A stretch of DNA of 64,000 nt from positions 186,001 to 250,000 of the forward strand of contig JANQQL010000033.1 in the NCBI GenBank assembly GCA_028289345.1, in the 5' to 3' direction. This stretch comes from Planctomycetota bacterium (GTDB lineage: Bacteria; Planctomycetota; B15-G4; SIAN01). Position 1 is the first letter of the stretch. Each line of letters opens with the position of its first letter. The translations under genes were made by a program, and so were the position numbers. Below are positions 52,830-60,911 of this stretch, piece after piece. The notes under the pieces were generated by a model that did no database searches, had not been told where the DNA came from, and worked only from the letters and a program-made list of their open reading frames with translations.

Positions 52830-55084
52830 GCGAAGACAAAGCGACGGCCCCGACAAACCTCTGGCGCCGGGCCGGATTGCTGCTGAGCATTGTGTTGCTC
52901 GGTTTCCTTCTGCGCATTGCCCACTTCGACGAGGTATTCCGTCCCGAGGGAGTCGTCTTCACCGGGCGCGACGCTTACTACCACATGCATCGCATTGCCC
53001 ACGGCGTCGAACATTTCCCCGACTTCCTGGAGTTTGACCCATGGATGCACTTTCCTGAGGGGGCGGCGGCGATATGGCCGCCGTGGTTCGATGGGAGCAT
53101 CGCGACGGGTTTGCGGCTCTTTGGGGTCGACGATCGTGCCACGGCGCAACGCATCGCAGCCTTCGTCCCTCCGTTGCTGGGCGCCGTGGCAATCGGCTTG
53201 GTGGGGATGGGTGCTTCTCTGGTTGCTGGTGCCGGATTGCTCGCGGCGTTGATTCTCAGCTTGTTGGGGGGGCACTTGATTCCCACCGAGTTGGGCTTCT
53301 TGGATCACCATGCGGCGATGGGAGTTTGGGTCGGGTTGTTTCTTCTCGTCGGGAACGCGGCGGCTCGGTCTTGTTCCCGCGGCTGGAGCGCCTTGTTCGG
53401 CGTCGTCATTGCCGGAAGCATCCTCACTTGGCCCGGTTGCCTGGTTCTTCTGGCCATCGCCGAACTGTGGTTGATTTCATTGCTCCTCGGAGTCTCCCAC
53501 GACCCGTCGCGCTTTCGCCGGGTGGCGTGGAACTTTGGCGCTTGGTTTCACGGAACTGCCGCGAGCCTTCTGATTCTCGGTTGCGCGAGGAGTCCTTGGG
53601 CGCAGGAAGGCCAGTGGACTCTCACCACTCTCTCGTGGATGCAGCCCTCCTTGGCGTGGATGGCAACCGTTTGGTGTGTCCTTGCGGGAACCTGGGGGGG
53701 GCGTCAGCGTCGCACGCCCCTGATCAACGCAATGGCGCTCTTGGGGAGCGGGTTGGTCTTGGTCTTGGGATTGTTCGCCCTCGAGGGTGTTCGATCCTCG
53801 GCTGCGGACGCGCTGCAGTGGGTCTCCAAGGACGAAAGCTTTCAGTCCATGGTGGGGGAGTCCCGTCCTCTGTTTTCGAGCCGCGAGGTCCATGCCAGCG
53901 GCGCCTCGGCGTGGATCGGCGCCGCAATTGCCCGCTTGGGCTGGTTCGCGCTCTTATTGCCGGGAGTCTTTGGGTTTTCGGTTTGGCGGGTTCGTCGTCG
54001 CGGATTCCGGCGCGAGGGGCTGATGTTCTGGAGCGTGGTCGTGCTCGGAGGACTGACCTTGCTCCAACGCCGATTCACCGATGCCTTTTCGATCCCGTGG
54101 GCGATTGCTTTGGCTGCCGCCTGTTGGTCCGCATTCGAGTCTGTCCGCTCGCGGCTGTTTCGAAATGCGCCGCCCCGGTTGCTCCGAGTCATCGGGTTCC
54201 TTCTGCTGCTTGCCGGTCTTTGGCCCAGCCTGAGCCTGCCATGGGCGCGCGCAGGCAACGCTCTGCGAGTGGCCGGAGGTTCCCCGCCCATTTACTCCTT
54301 GCGCACCGCGCAGCAGTGGGAGATCTATCGAGTGGCCCGCTGGATCCAAGAGTGGACGCCGAGTCCTCTTGGCGACGACGGGACGTTGCAATACAGCGTG
54401 CTTTGTTTTTGGGATCTCGGGCACGTGATCCAAAGCGTGGGCCGCCGACCCGTGGTGGTGAACAATTTCGGTGATGACCTCGGCGATCGGCATTTCGAAG
54501 ATTCGATGGAGTTCCTGCTCGTGAAGGACGAATCGCGTGCGCTCGAGATCCTTGAGAAGTATCGCGTGCGCTATGTCGTCACTCGCTCCCCCCGATCGGA
54601 AGGGGAGCTCGTCCCGGGTAGCGTGGTTCATCGGTTGCACGCGAACGATGGGAATGTCTGGTCAAGCCCCGGCGGCGAGCGATGGCCCCGCCTGCAGCAT
54701 TTTCGACTGGTGCACGAATCCGGCCCGGACCCGGGTCGGGGTCGCAAGGATCCTTGGCCGCTGTACAAAGTCTTTGAGTTCGTGCCTGGCGCATTGGTGG
54801 AGGGGCAAGCGAACCCGGGATCCCAAGTCAACGCAAGGCTGAGATTGAAGTCCAACCAGGGACGCCCATTCCAATACATCGCGGCTGCCAGAACTGGTCC
54901 GGATGGGCGCTTTCAGCTCCGCATTCCCTACTCCACGGAGCCGTCGGAGGGTCTTCCGCAGATTCTGGGAGGCTTGCGACTCGTCAGTGGGGACGCGTCC
55001 CGGTCCCGGAAGATCCCCGAGCGCGCCGTTCTCCGGGGAGAGACCCTGGAGGGAAACGATTTCCCCGGGGAACCTCCAAAATAG
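52826..55084 (+). CDS. STT3/AglB-type oligosaccharyltransferase
   Basis: A 752-residue protein with about 12 membrane helices followed by a soluble domain. OST landmarks are present: the divalent-metal site GRDAYYHMHRI (D49), ELGFLDHH (155-162), and the C-terminal WWDYG motif as FWDLG (528-532). The end (FRLVHESGPDPGR, YKVFEFVPGALVEGQANPGSQV, VNARLRLKSNQGRPF, FQLRIPYSTEP) closely resembles the C-terminal beta domain of archaeal AglB proteins. It would transfer lipid-linked glycans to asparagine outside the cytoplasmic membrane. GTG start overlaps the previous stop. The lipid-linked glycan genes are not in this window. Confidence 0.85.
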   Translation: MSEDKATAPTNLWRRAGLLLSIVLLGFLLRIAHFDEVFRPEGVVFTGRDAYYHMHRIAHGVEHFPDFLEFDPWMHFPEGAAAIWPPWFDGSIATGLRLFGVDDRATAQRIAAFVPPLLGAVAIGLVGMGASLVAGAGLLAALILSLLGGHLIPTELGFLDHHAAMGVWVGLFLLVGNAAARSCSRGWSALFGVVIAGSILTWPGCLVLLAIAELWLISLLLGVSHDPSRFRRVAWNFGAWFHGTAASLLILGCARSPWAQEGQWTLTTLSWMQPSLAWMATVWCVLAGTWGGRQRRTPLINAMALLGSGLVLVLGLFALEGVRSSAADALQWVSKDESFQSMVGESRPLFSSREVHASGASAWIGAAIARLGWFALLLPGVFGFSVWRVRRRGFRREGLMFWSVVVLGGLTLLQRRFTDAFSIPWAIALAAACWSAFESVRSRLFRNAPPRLLRVIGFLLLLAGLWPSLSLPWARAGNALRVAGGSPPIYSLRTAQQWEIYRVARWIQEWTPSPLGDDGTLQYSVLCFWDLGHVIQSVGRRPVVVNNFGDDLGDRHFEDSMEFLLVKDESRALEILEKYRVRYVVTRSPRSEGELVPGSVVHRLHANDGNVWSSPGGERWPRLQHFRLVHESGPDPGRGRKDPWPLYKVFEFVPGALVEGQANPGSQVNARLRLKSNQGRPFQYIAAARTGPDGRFQLRIPYSTEPSEGLPQILGGLRLVSGDASRSRKIPERAVLRGETLEGNDFPGEPPK

Positions 55085-55085
55085 G

Positions 55086-55109
55086 ACCAAAAGTATCCGA
55101 TATTCTGGT
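55086..55109 (+). promoter_or_regulatory. Candidate IscR-type operator upstream of iscR
   Basis: An imperfect 24-bp palindrome (ACCA-N4-TATC-C-GATA-N3-TGGT) lies 148 bp before the iscR ATG, in an AT-richer stretch unlike the surrounding DNA. Rrf2 family regulators bind partly palindromic sites of similar size and often repress their own operon, so it is a reasonable operator candidate. It starts 2 bp after the oligosaccharyltransferase stop. A TATAT run near 55153 could be a -10 element. No binding consensus could be confirmed. Confidence 0.35.
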
Positions 55110-55256
55110 GGCGCGCATGTCGAGCCTGCCGTAAATTAGAACCAGAAGGCTCCTATATGGGAGTTCGGCACGAACCAAAGCCGGCGAGTGCGCGCAATTC
55201 TGGAGTTGTGCTGGTTCCGATCGGCGCGGCGCCGACCAACAGATTTCGGATCTTCG

Positions 55257-55721
55257 ATGCTGAAGTTCAGTCGAAAACTCGATTACGCCATCGTTGCCAT
55301 GGCCCAGCTCTGCGACCCCTCCTTGGACGGGCCGATCAGCGCTCGCACGTTGGCCGACCGTTGTCGAGTCCCTGCCTCGATCCTGGCCAACATCCTGAAA
55401 GAACTGAGCAAGGGCGGCATCGTTCGATCGGTGCGAGGCGTCAACGGAGGTTACGAGTTGGCAGTCCCGCCGCGTCAGATCTCGGTGGGCACCGTCGTTC
55501 GACTGTTGGAAGGTCCGACACGATTGGTGGAGTGCGTGCCGCTTCCAGGAGACGAGCAAGATCACAGCGTTTGTGACCTGCAGGCGGAGTGTGCCGTGAA
55601 AACTCCGCTCCGCAAGCTGCACGGGCGCATTCAGCAGCTTCTTGATGAAGTGGCTTTTGATCAGCTGCATCGGGACAGCGCCTCCGCCGTTCCTCTCGGA
55701 GTGGCAGAGGACTCGTGTTGA
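55257..55721 (+). CDS. iscR: Rrf2-family iron-sulfur regulator IscR
   Basis: A 154-residue Rrf2 protein starting MLKFSRKLDYAIVAMAQLC, with the winged-helix HTH (ISARTLADRCRVPASILANILKELSKGGIVRSVRGVNGGYEL). Cluster-ligand candidates are C93, C106 and C112. In E. coli the spacing is C-x5-C-x5-C; here it is C-x12-C-x5-C. It should sense [2Fe-2S] status and control the operon that starts here. The ATG at 55257 gives the family start; an upstream in-frame ATG adds a spurious leader. Confidence 0.93.
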   Translation: MLKFSRKLDYAIVAMAQLCDPSLDGPISARTLADRCRVPASILANILKELSKGGIVRSVRGVNGGYELAVPPRQISVGTVVRLLEGPTRLVECVPLPGDEQDHSVCDLQAECAVKTPLRKLHGRIQQLLDEVAFDQLHRDSASAVPLGVAEDSC

Positions 55722-55847
55722 GCATTCGGGACGAGTGAAACCTGGCGGCAAGTCCCAGCGAAGCAAATGCAGGCAAGACCAAGATCGATCAGAACCTGAC
55801 CCCGAGCAATGCTTCGGGAGATTGCAACGAGAGGAAGTGCAGGAGCG

Positions 55848-57068
55848 ATGAATCAACCGGTTTACATGGACTATCAGGCGACGACGCCTTTGGATGAGCG
55901 AGTCCTGGACGTGATGCTGCCTTTCCTCCGCGAGAAGTTTGGCAATGCCGCGTCACGCAATCACGCCTACGGCTGGGAGGCCGAGAAAGCCGTGGACGAG
56001 GCACGCGAGCAGATCGCGGCGCTCATTGGCGCGAAAGCGAAAGAGGTTGTCTTCACGAGTGGTGCCACCGAGTCGAACAACCTGGCGATCAAGGGCGTGG
56101 CGGAGATGTATCAGGAGAAGGGCAAGCACATCCTGACCACTCCGATCGAACACAAGGCCGTGATTGATCCTTGCAAGCGCCTGGAGAAGGATGGTTACGA
56201 CGTGGAGTACCTCGAAGTCGATAAATTCGGCCAGGTCTCCGCGGAACAAGTCCGCAACGCGATTCGCGAAGACACCATTCTGGTCTCGATCATGGCTGCC
56301 AACAACGAGGTGGGAACCCTGGCGCCTCTGGCCGAGATCGGCGCGGTGTGCCACGAAAAAGGGGTTCTCTTCCACACCGATGCCGCCCAAGCGGTGGGCA
56401 AGATTCCGGTCGACGTCGAAGCGATGCAGATCGATCTGCTGTCCATCAGCGGGCACAAGGTTTACGGCCCCAAGGGCATCGGAGCCCTTTACGTTCGCCG
56501 TCGCAATCCGCGAGTGCGCTTGGTTGCTCAAATGGATGGTGGCGGCCATGAGCGGGGCATGCGTTCTGGCACACTTCCCGTGGCGAGCATCGTCGGACTG
56601 GGCGAAGCGTGTCGGCTGGCAGGCTTGGAGATGAAAGAGGAAGGCGCTCGTCTGACCGGATTGCGCGATCGGCTGCACCAAAAGATCACCAGTGAACTCG
56701 ACGAGGTGTATCTGAATGGTCATCCAGACCAACGATTGCCGGGAAATCTGAATCTCTCCTTCGCCTACGTCGAAGGCGAGGCGTTGATGATGGGAATCGA
56801 TGATGTGGCGGTCTCGTCCGGATCGGCATGCACTTCAGCGAGCCTGGAACCCTCCTATGTTCTGCGAGGACTGGGGGTGGGGGATGATTTGGCCCACACC
56901 TCGATTCGCTTTGGCTTAGGCCGTGAAACCACAGAGAAAGAAGTGGATTTCGTCGCGGACCGAGTGGTCGGCGCGGTGAAGCGGCTTCGCGAGATGTCGC
57001 CGCTTTACGAAATGGCGAAAGAGGGGGTCGATCTGAACGAGGTCCGGTGGAATCCCGTCGCCGACTGA
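55848..57068 (+). CDS. iscS: Cysteine desulfurase IscS
   Basis: A 406-residue group I cysteine desulfurase. Motifs: PVYMDYQATTPLDERV, SGATESNNLAIKG, SIMAANNEVGTLAPL, FHTDAAQAVGK, the lysine in SGHKVYGPKGIGALYVRR, RSGTLPVASIVG, and the active-site loop SSGSACTSASLEPSYVL. The end PLYEMAKEGVDLNEVRW is characteristic of IscS. The ATG at 55848 follows AGGAG. It converts cysteine to alanine and hands sulfur to IscU. It lies between iscR and iscU. Confidence 0.97.
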   Translation: MNQPVYMDYQATTPLDERVLDVMLPFLREKFGNAASRNHAYGWEAEKAVDEAREQIAALIGAKAKEVVFTSGATESNNLAIKGVAEMYQEKGKHILTTPIEHKAVIDPCKRLEKDGYDVEYLEVDKFGQVSAEQVRNAIREDTILVSIMAANNEVGTLAPLAEIGAVCHEKGVLFHTDAAQAVGKIPVDVEAMQIDLLSISGHKVYGPKGIGALYVRRRNPRVRLVAQMDGGGHERGMRSGTLPVASIVGLGEACRLAGLEMKEEGARLTGLRDRLHQKITSELDEVYLNGHPDQRLPGNLNLSFAYVEGEALMMGIDDVAVSSGSACTSASLEPSYVLRGLGVGDDLAHTSIRFGLGRETTEKEVDFVADRVVGAVKRLREMSPLYEMAKEGVDLNEVRWNPVAD

Positions 57069-57173
57069 AAACTTGTTCTCCGGTCAGCATCGATGGCCGG
57101 CAACCCGAGATGGATACGAAATAGCTAGGCAACGACTCTCCCACGAGAGGCTCATTCAGCAAGGGTAGGAAAC

Positions 57174-57572
57174 ATGGCTTACAGCGATAAAGTCATCGAG
57201 CATTACAACAACCCGCGCAACATCGGATCGTTGGACAAAGAGGATCCCCAAGTTGGCACCGGCGTCGTTGGCGCACCGGAGTGTGGCGACGTCATGCGGC
57301 TGCAAATCCGCGTCAACGAAGAAGGGGTCATCGAAGACGCAAAGTTCAAGACGTTCGGCTGCGGCTCGGCCATCGCCTCTTCCAGCCTCGCCACCGAGTG
57401 GGTGAAGGGGAAGACCGTGGATCAGGCGTTGGAGATTCGCAACACGGATATCGTGAAAGAGCTGGCGCTGCCTCCGGTCAAAGTGCACTGTTCGGTGCTG
57501 GCCGAAGATGCGATCAAGGCGGCGTTGTCCGACCTGAACGCGAAGAAAGAGCAACCGGCCGCCCAGCAGTAA
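57174..57572 (+). CDS. iscU: Fe-S cluster assembly scaffold IscU
   Basis: A 132-residue IscU starting MAYSDKVIEHYNNPRNIGSLDK. The three ligand cysteines sit in APECGDVMRLQI, TFGCGSAIASSS and VKVHCSVLAEDAIKAAL. The LPPVKVHC segment is the HscA-recognition motif, matching the downstream hscA/hscB. It assembles [2Fe-2S] clusters from IscS sulfur. The tail KKEQPAAQQ is low-complexity. Confidence 0.97.
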   Translation: MAYSDKVIEHYNNPRNIGSLDKEDPQVGTGVVGAPECGDVMRLQIRVNEEGVIEDAKFKTFGCGSAIASSSLATEWVKGKTVDQALEIRNTDIVKELALPPVKVHCSVLAEDAIKAALSDLNAKKEQPAAQQ

Positions 57573-57595
57573 GGCCCAGGTGAGACCAACCAACG

Positions 57596-57925
57596 ATGTC
57601 GATCACGGTTTCTGAAAAAGCAGGAGTCGAGGTACGCCGCGTCATGGAGGACAAGTCCCTCGCGGATACCGGCGGCGTCCGAATGGGCGTCAAGGGTGGC
57701 GGCTGCTCCGGTTTCTCCTATGTGATGAGTCTCGAGGACCAGCCGGGTCTCGGGGACGAGGTGTTCGAGGCGGAGGGCATTCGCGTGTTCGTCGACCCGA
57801 AGAGCTATCTCTACCTGGAAGGGACGGAGCTGGACTTCAACGATGACCTGACCAATCGCGGCTTCGTGTTCAAGAACCCTCAGTCCAGTGGAACCTGCGG
57901 CTGTGGGGCGTCGTTCTCCGTTTAG
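57596..57925 (+). CDS. iscA: Fe-S cluster assembly protein IscA
   Basis: A 109-residue A-type carrier with the conserved cysteines in GGGCSGFSYVM and SSGTCGCGASFSV (C-x-C). The motif order and the terminal CGCGxSF match IscA/HesB proteins. It carries clusters, mostly to [4Fe-4S] proteins. The ATG is 23 bp after the iscU stop, within the isc operon. Confidence 0.96.
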   Translation: MSITVSEKAGVEVRRVMEDKSLADTGGVRMGVKGGGCSGFSYVMSLEDQPGLGDEVFEAEGIRVFVDPKSYLYLEGTELDFNDDLTNRGFVFKNPQSSGTCGCGASFSV

Positions 57926-57957
57926 GGGCTCGGAAGGCCTTTCGGCGGAGAAGGACG

Positions 57958-58485
57958 GTGACCACGATGCGACAGCCCGAGCTTGGCGAGGACCATTTCC
58001 AGACCTTGGGAATGGCCCCCTCCTTCGATGTCAGTTCGCAGGAGCTCAGCGAACGACACCTCTCCTACAGCCGCCGGTTGCACCCGGATCATGCGGGGGA
58101 TGACCCGGCATCGCGGGCCAAAGCCGTGATGCTCTCCGCGCAGGTCAACGAGGCCTACTCTGTTTTGAAGGATCCATTCCAGCGGGCGGAATACCTGCTG
58201 GGGTTGGAAGGTGGTCCGGCGGCCTCCGAGGACAAACGGGTGCCGGCGGGATTCCTCGAAGAGATGCTCGAGCTGCGCGACGATCTCGAAGGACACTTGG
58301 CCTCCGGAAAACAAGAACGAGTGACCGGTTTCCGCGAATTCCTGGAAGGCCGCCTCGGAACACTAAGGGACGAGCTCCGCGACCTGTTCGCGGTCGAGGC
58401 TCGAAACCTTCCGGAGATTCGACAGACGTTGAACGTCGCCGCGTACTTTCGCGGTTTGTTGCGAGATCTACGGGACGGGGCGTAG
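57958..58485 (+). CDS. hscB: Co-chaperone HscB
   Basis: A 175-residue J-type co-chaperone. The J-domain includes YSRRLHPDHAG (HPD) and VNEAYSVLKDPFQRAEYLLGLEG; the C-terminal three-helix bundle (FLEEMLELRDDLEG... ) binds IscU. GTG at 57958 is chosen because GGAG lies 7 bp upstream; an in-frame ATG at 57967 is an alternative. It delivers IscU to HscA and stimulates its ATPase. Followed after 39 bp by hscA. Confidence 0.93.
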   Translation: MTTMRQPELGEDHFQTLGMAPSFDVSSQELSERHLSYSRRLHPDHAGDDPASRAKAVMLSAQVNEAYSVLKDPFQRAEYLLGLEGGPAASEDKRVPAGFLEEMLELRDDLEGHLASGKQERVTGFREFLEGRLGTLRDELRDLFAVEARNLPEIRQTLNVAAYFRGLLRDLRDGA

Positions 58486-58524
58486 TCACAGCTCCGGATT
58501 CGTGGCAGAGGAAAGAAAAAAGCG

Positions 58525-60486
58525 TTGAGCGAGCAAGACACGGGTCCCATCGTCGGAATCGATCTGGGGACCACCAACTCGTTGATCGCGCTCGTCGACC
58601 AGGGCAAGCCAAGAGTCCTGAAAGGGGAGGCGGAGCGTGCGACCTTGCCCTCCGTGGTTTCTTGGACCGAGGAGCAACTCCTGATCGGTGATGCCGCCCG
58701 GGATCACGCCCTCGACAATCCCGAAAACACGGTCTACTCGATCAAACGACTCATGGGGCGATCGCTTGGCGATCTGTCTGACGCGGAGCGGGAGAGCCTT
58801 CCCTACCAAGTGGTCGCGTCGGAGCGGGGCCTTGCCTGCGTTCGCGTGGGCGAAAGAACGGTGAGTCCCGAAGAAGTTTCCGCCATCGTCTTGCGAGAAC
58901 TGCGGGAGCGCGCCAGCCGAGTGCTCGGAACCGAGGTGACTCGCGCCGTGGTCACGGTTCCGGCCTACTTTGACGACGCCCAACGTCAAGCCACGCGACT
59001 CGCCGGCAAGCTTGCCGGACTCGACGTTCTCCGCATCGTGAACGAGCCAACCGCGGCGGCCCTGGCTTATGGACTGGACCGCACCCGAGATGGATGTGTG
59101 GTCGTTTACGATTTGGGCGGCGGGACCTTCGACGTCAGTGTGCTCGAGATCCGCGAAGGAATCTTTCGAGTGCGAGCGACGGCGGGGGACACCCAGCTCG
59201 GCGGCGACGACTTCGACCGGAAACTGATGGCCCGGTTGCTGGACCAACGGGCGAGAGACACGACTCCGGACGCCAAGCTCCTTCAAGCAGTCAAGCGAGC
59301 GGCCGAAGAAGCCAAGATCCAGCTCACCGATGTTGACCAGGTCACTTACGAAGTTCGGGACGAGCGGCTCGGCCTGGACCTGACGGCCACCGTGACCCGA
59401 GCGGAGTTCGAGAAAGCGATCGAGCCAGACGTGACTCGAACTCTGGAATGTTGCCGGCGTGCCATCGATGACGCCCAACTCTCCAAAGAGGAGATTCGAG
59501 CCGTCGTCTTGGTGGGCGGTTCGACTCGAGTCCCTCTGGTTCGCGCCAAGGTCGAAGAATTCTTCGGCAAGCGGCCGTACACGGGAATCGACCCCGACCA
59601 AGTGGTGGCCCTGGGAGCGGGCGTGCAGGCGGACATCCTTCATGGAAAGTCGCGCGAGTTGTTGCTGTTGGACGTGATCCCGCTGTCCTTGGGCATCGAA
59701 ACCTATGGCGGGGCCGTGGCCAAGATCATCATGCGCAACAGCCCGATTCCCACCCAAGCGGCGGACACGTTCACGACCCACGTCGATGATCAGACCGCTC
59801 TGGACATTCACGTTCTGCAAGGTGAGCGAGAACTGGTCAAGGATTGCCGAAGTCTGGGACGCTTTCACTTGGGCGGATTGCCGCCTTTGCCTGCAGGGAT
59901 GGTTCGGGTCGAAGTCAGCTTTCTGGTGGACGAGAACGGCGTGCTGAACGTTTCCGCCGTGGAAAAGTCGACTGGCACCGAGGCTGGCATCGAAGTCGTG
60001 CCTTCCTACGGTCTCACCGACGACGAGATCGCGCGCGTCGTGCAAGAGTCCTTTCAGCATGCGAGGGACGACTTCTCGGCCCACCAGCGCATCGATTTGC
60101 GCAACGAGTGCCAGACAATGATTCGCGCCACCAAGAAGATTCTTGGCACCGGGAATCATCAGTTGGATGACGGGGCCGTGGCCGCCATTCGCGATATGGT
60201 GCAAGAGGTGGAAGCCAACCTCGACCAGGAAGACACCAAGGCTTTGAAGGCCTTGTACGACCGCTTCGTGGAAGCCACCGTTCCCTTGGCGGGCGAAGTC
60301 ATGAGTGAGGTTGCCCAGAAGGCGATTCAAGGCAAGACCGTCGAGCAAGTCTTGAATGAATCCCAGTTGGCCCCGGCCGAAGGGGGAGATGCCTCCGGCG
60401 AGGACGGCCTCCATTGCGGAGATTTGGGAGACGGATTCCACGCGGCAAAGCCGGAGGGAGCGACCCCTCCGGAGGAACATGCCTGA
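58525..60486 (+). CDS. hscA: Fe-S assembly Hsp70 chaperone HscA
   Basis: A 653-residue Hsp70. Nucleotide-binding domain motifs: IVGIDLGTTNSLIALV, VITVPAYFDDAQRQAT-type phosphate loop, VYDLGGGTFDVSVLEI, VLVGGSTRVPLVRAKV. The substrate-binding domain and helical lid follow, ending in an acidic, Gly-rich tail. A TTG at 58525 is the best start: GAGGAAAG lies upstream. The sole Hsp70 in the window, its position after hscB points to HscA rather than DnaK. It releases clusters from IscU with ATP. Confidence 0.95.
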   Translation: MSEQDTGPIVGIDLGTTNSLIALVDQGKPRVLKGEAERATLPSVVSWTEEQLLIGDAARDHALDNPENTVYSIKRLMGRSLGDLSDAERESLPYQVVASERGLACVRVGERTVSPEEVSAIVLRELRERASRVLGTEVTRAVVTVPAYFDDAQRQATRLAGKLAGLDVLRIVNEPTAAALAYGLDRTRDGCVVVYDLGGGTFDVSVLEIREGIFRVRATAGDTQLGGDDFDRKLMARLLDQRARDTTPDAKLLQAVKRAAEEAKIQLTDVDQVTYEVRDERLGLDLTATVTRAEFEKAIEPDVTRTLECCRRAIDDAQLSKEEIRAVVLVGGSTRVPLVRAKVEEFFGKRPYTGIDPDQVVALGAGVQADILHGKSRELLLLDVIPLSLGIETYGGAVAKIIMRNSPIPTQAADTFTTHVDDQTALDIHVLQGERELVKDCRSLGRFHLGGLPPLPAGMVRVEVSFLVDENGVLNVSAVEKSTGTEAGIEVVPSYGLTDDEIARVVQESFQHARDDFSAHQRIDLRNECQTMIRATKKILGTGNHQLDDGAVAAIRDMVQEVEANLDQEDTKALKALYDRFVEATVPLAGEVMSEVAQKAIQGKTVEQVLNESQLAPAEGGDASGEDGLHCGDLGDGFHAAKPEGATPPEEHA

Positions 60487-60549
60487 CCCACGGCGCTCGA
60501 CGCCGAGTGGACCTGGCGGAGCATCCGCCCCGAAGAAGAGGAATGACCG

Positions 60550-60759
60550 ATGGCCCAAAAGCTGGAGTGGTCCCACGCCGATGAGATCGGCTACCAGCTG
60601 TTCGAAAAGTTTCCCGGCGTGGATCCGCTGACGGTCCGATTCACCGATCTCCACCAATGGGTCACGGAACTCGACGGTTTCGACGACGACCCCAAGGGGT
60701 CGAGCGAGGGCATTCTCGAGGCCATCCAGATGGCTTGGTACGACGAATACCAGGACTAG
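60550..60759 (+). CDS. iscX: Fe-S assembly protein IscX
   Basis: A 69-residue acidic protein: LEWSHADEIGYQLFEKFPGVDPLTVRFTDLHQWV and ILEAIQMAWYDE match IscX/YfhJ across the whole length. IscX binds IscS and iron and tunes cluster assembly. In E. coli fdx lies between hscA and iscX; here only 63 bp separate them and no ferredoxin is encoded. It ends the isc operon. Confidence 0.95.
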   Translation: MAQKLEWSHADEIGYQLFEKFPGVDPLTVRFTDLHQWVTELDGFDDDPKGSSEGILEAIQMAWYDEYQD

Positions 60760-60847
60760 ATTTCTCGAAAAGCGCGCGACCGCCTGACTCTTCCCTTGCG
60801 CGTACGCTTTGCCAGGCTCTGCCGATCGCGCAAAGCTTTCCGGCTTT

Positions 60848-60875
60848 TTGACGCCCGGGAAACCGGGTGTAGGCT
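60848..60875 (+). promoter_or_regulatory. Possible sigma-70-type promoter for the secreted protein gene
   Basis: TTGACG (60848-60853) is separated by 16 bp from TAGGCT (60870-60875), a plausible -35/-10 pair; a 5-bp CCCGG-GAAA-CCGGG hairpin lies in the spacer and may instead be part of a weak terminator of the isc operon. The start codon is 36 bp downstream. The -10 matches the consensus only partly. Confidence 0.35.
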
Positions 60876-60911
60876 TTCTCATCCTTTTGTCTTTCAACGA
60901 GCGAAACATCC

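Noticed and set aside
58525..60486. Hsp70 gene read as dnaK
   Set aside because: The context (iscU, iscA, hscB before it, iscX after it) and distance from dnaJ/grpE point to HscA rather than DnaK.
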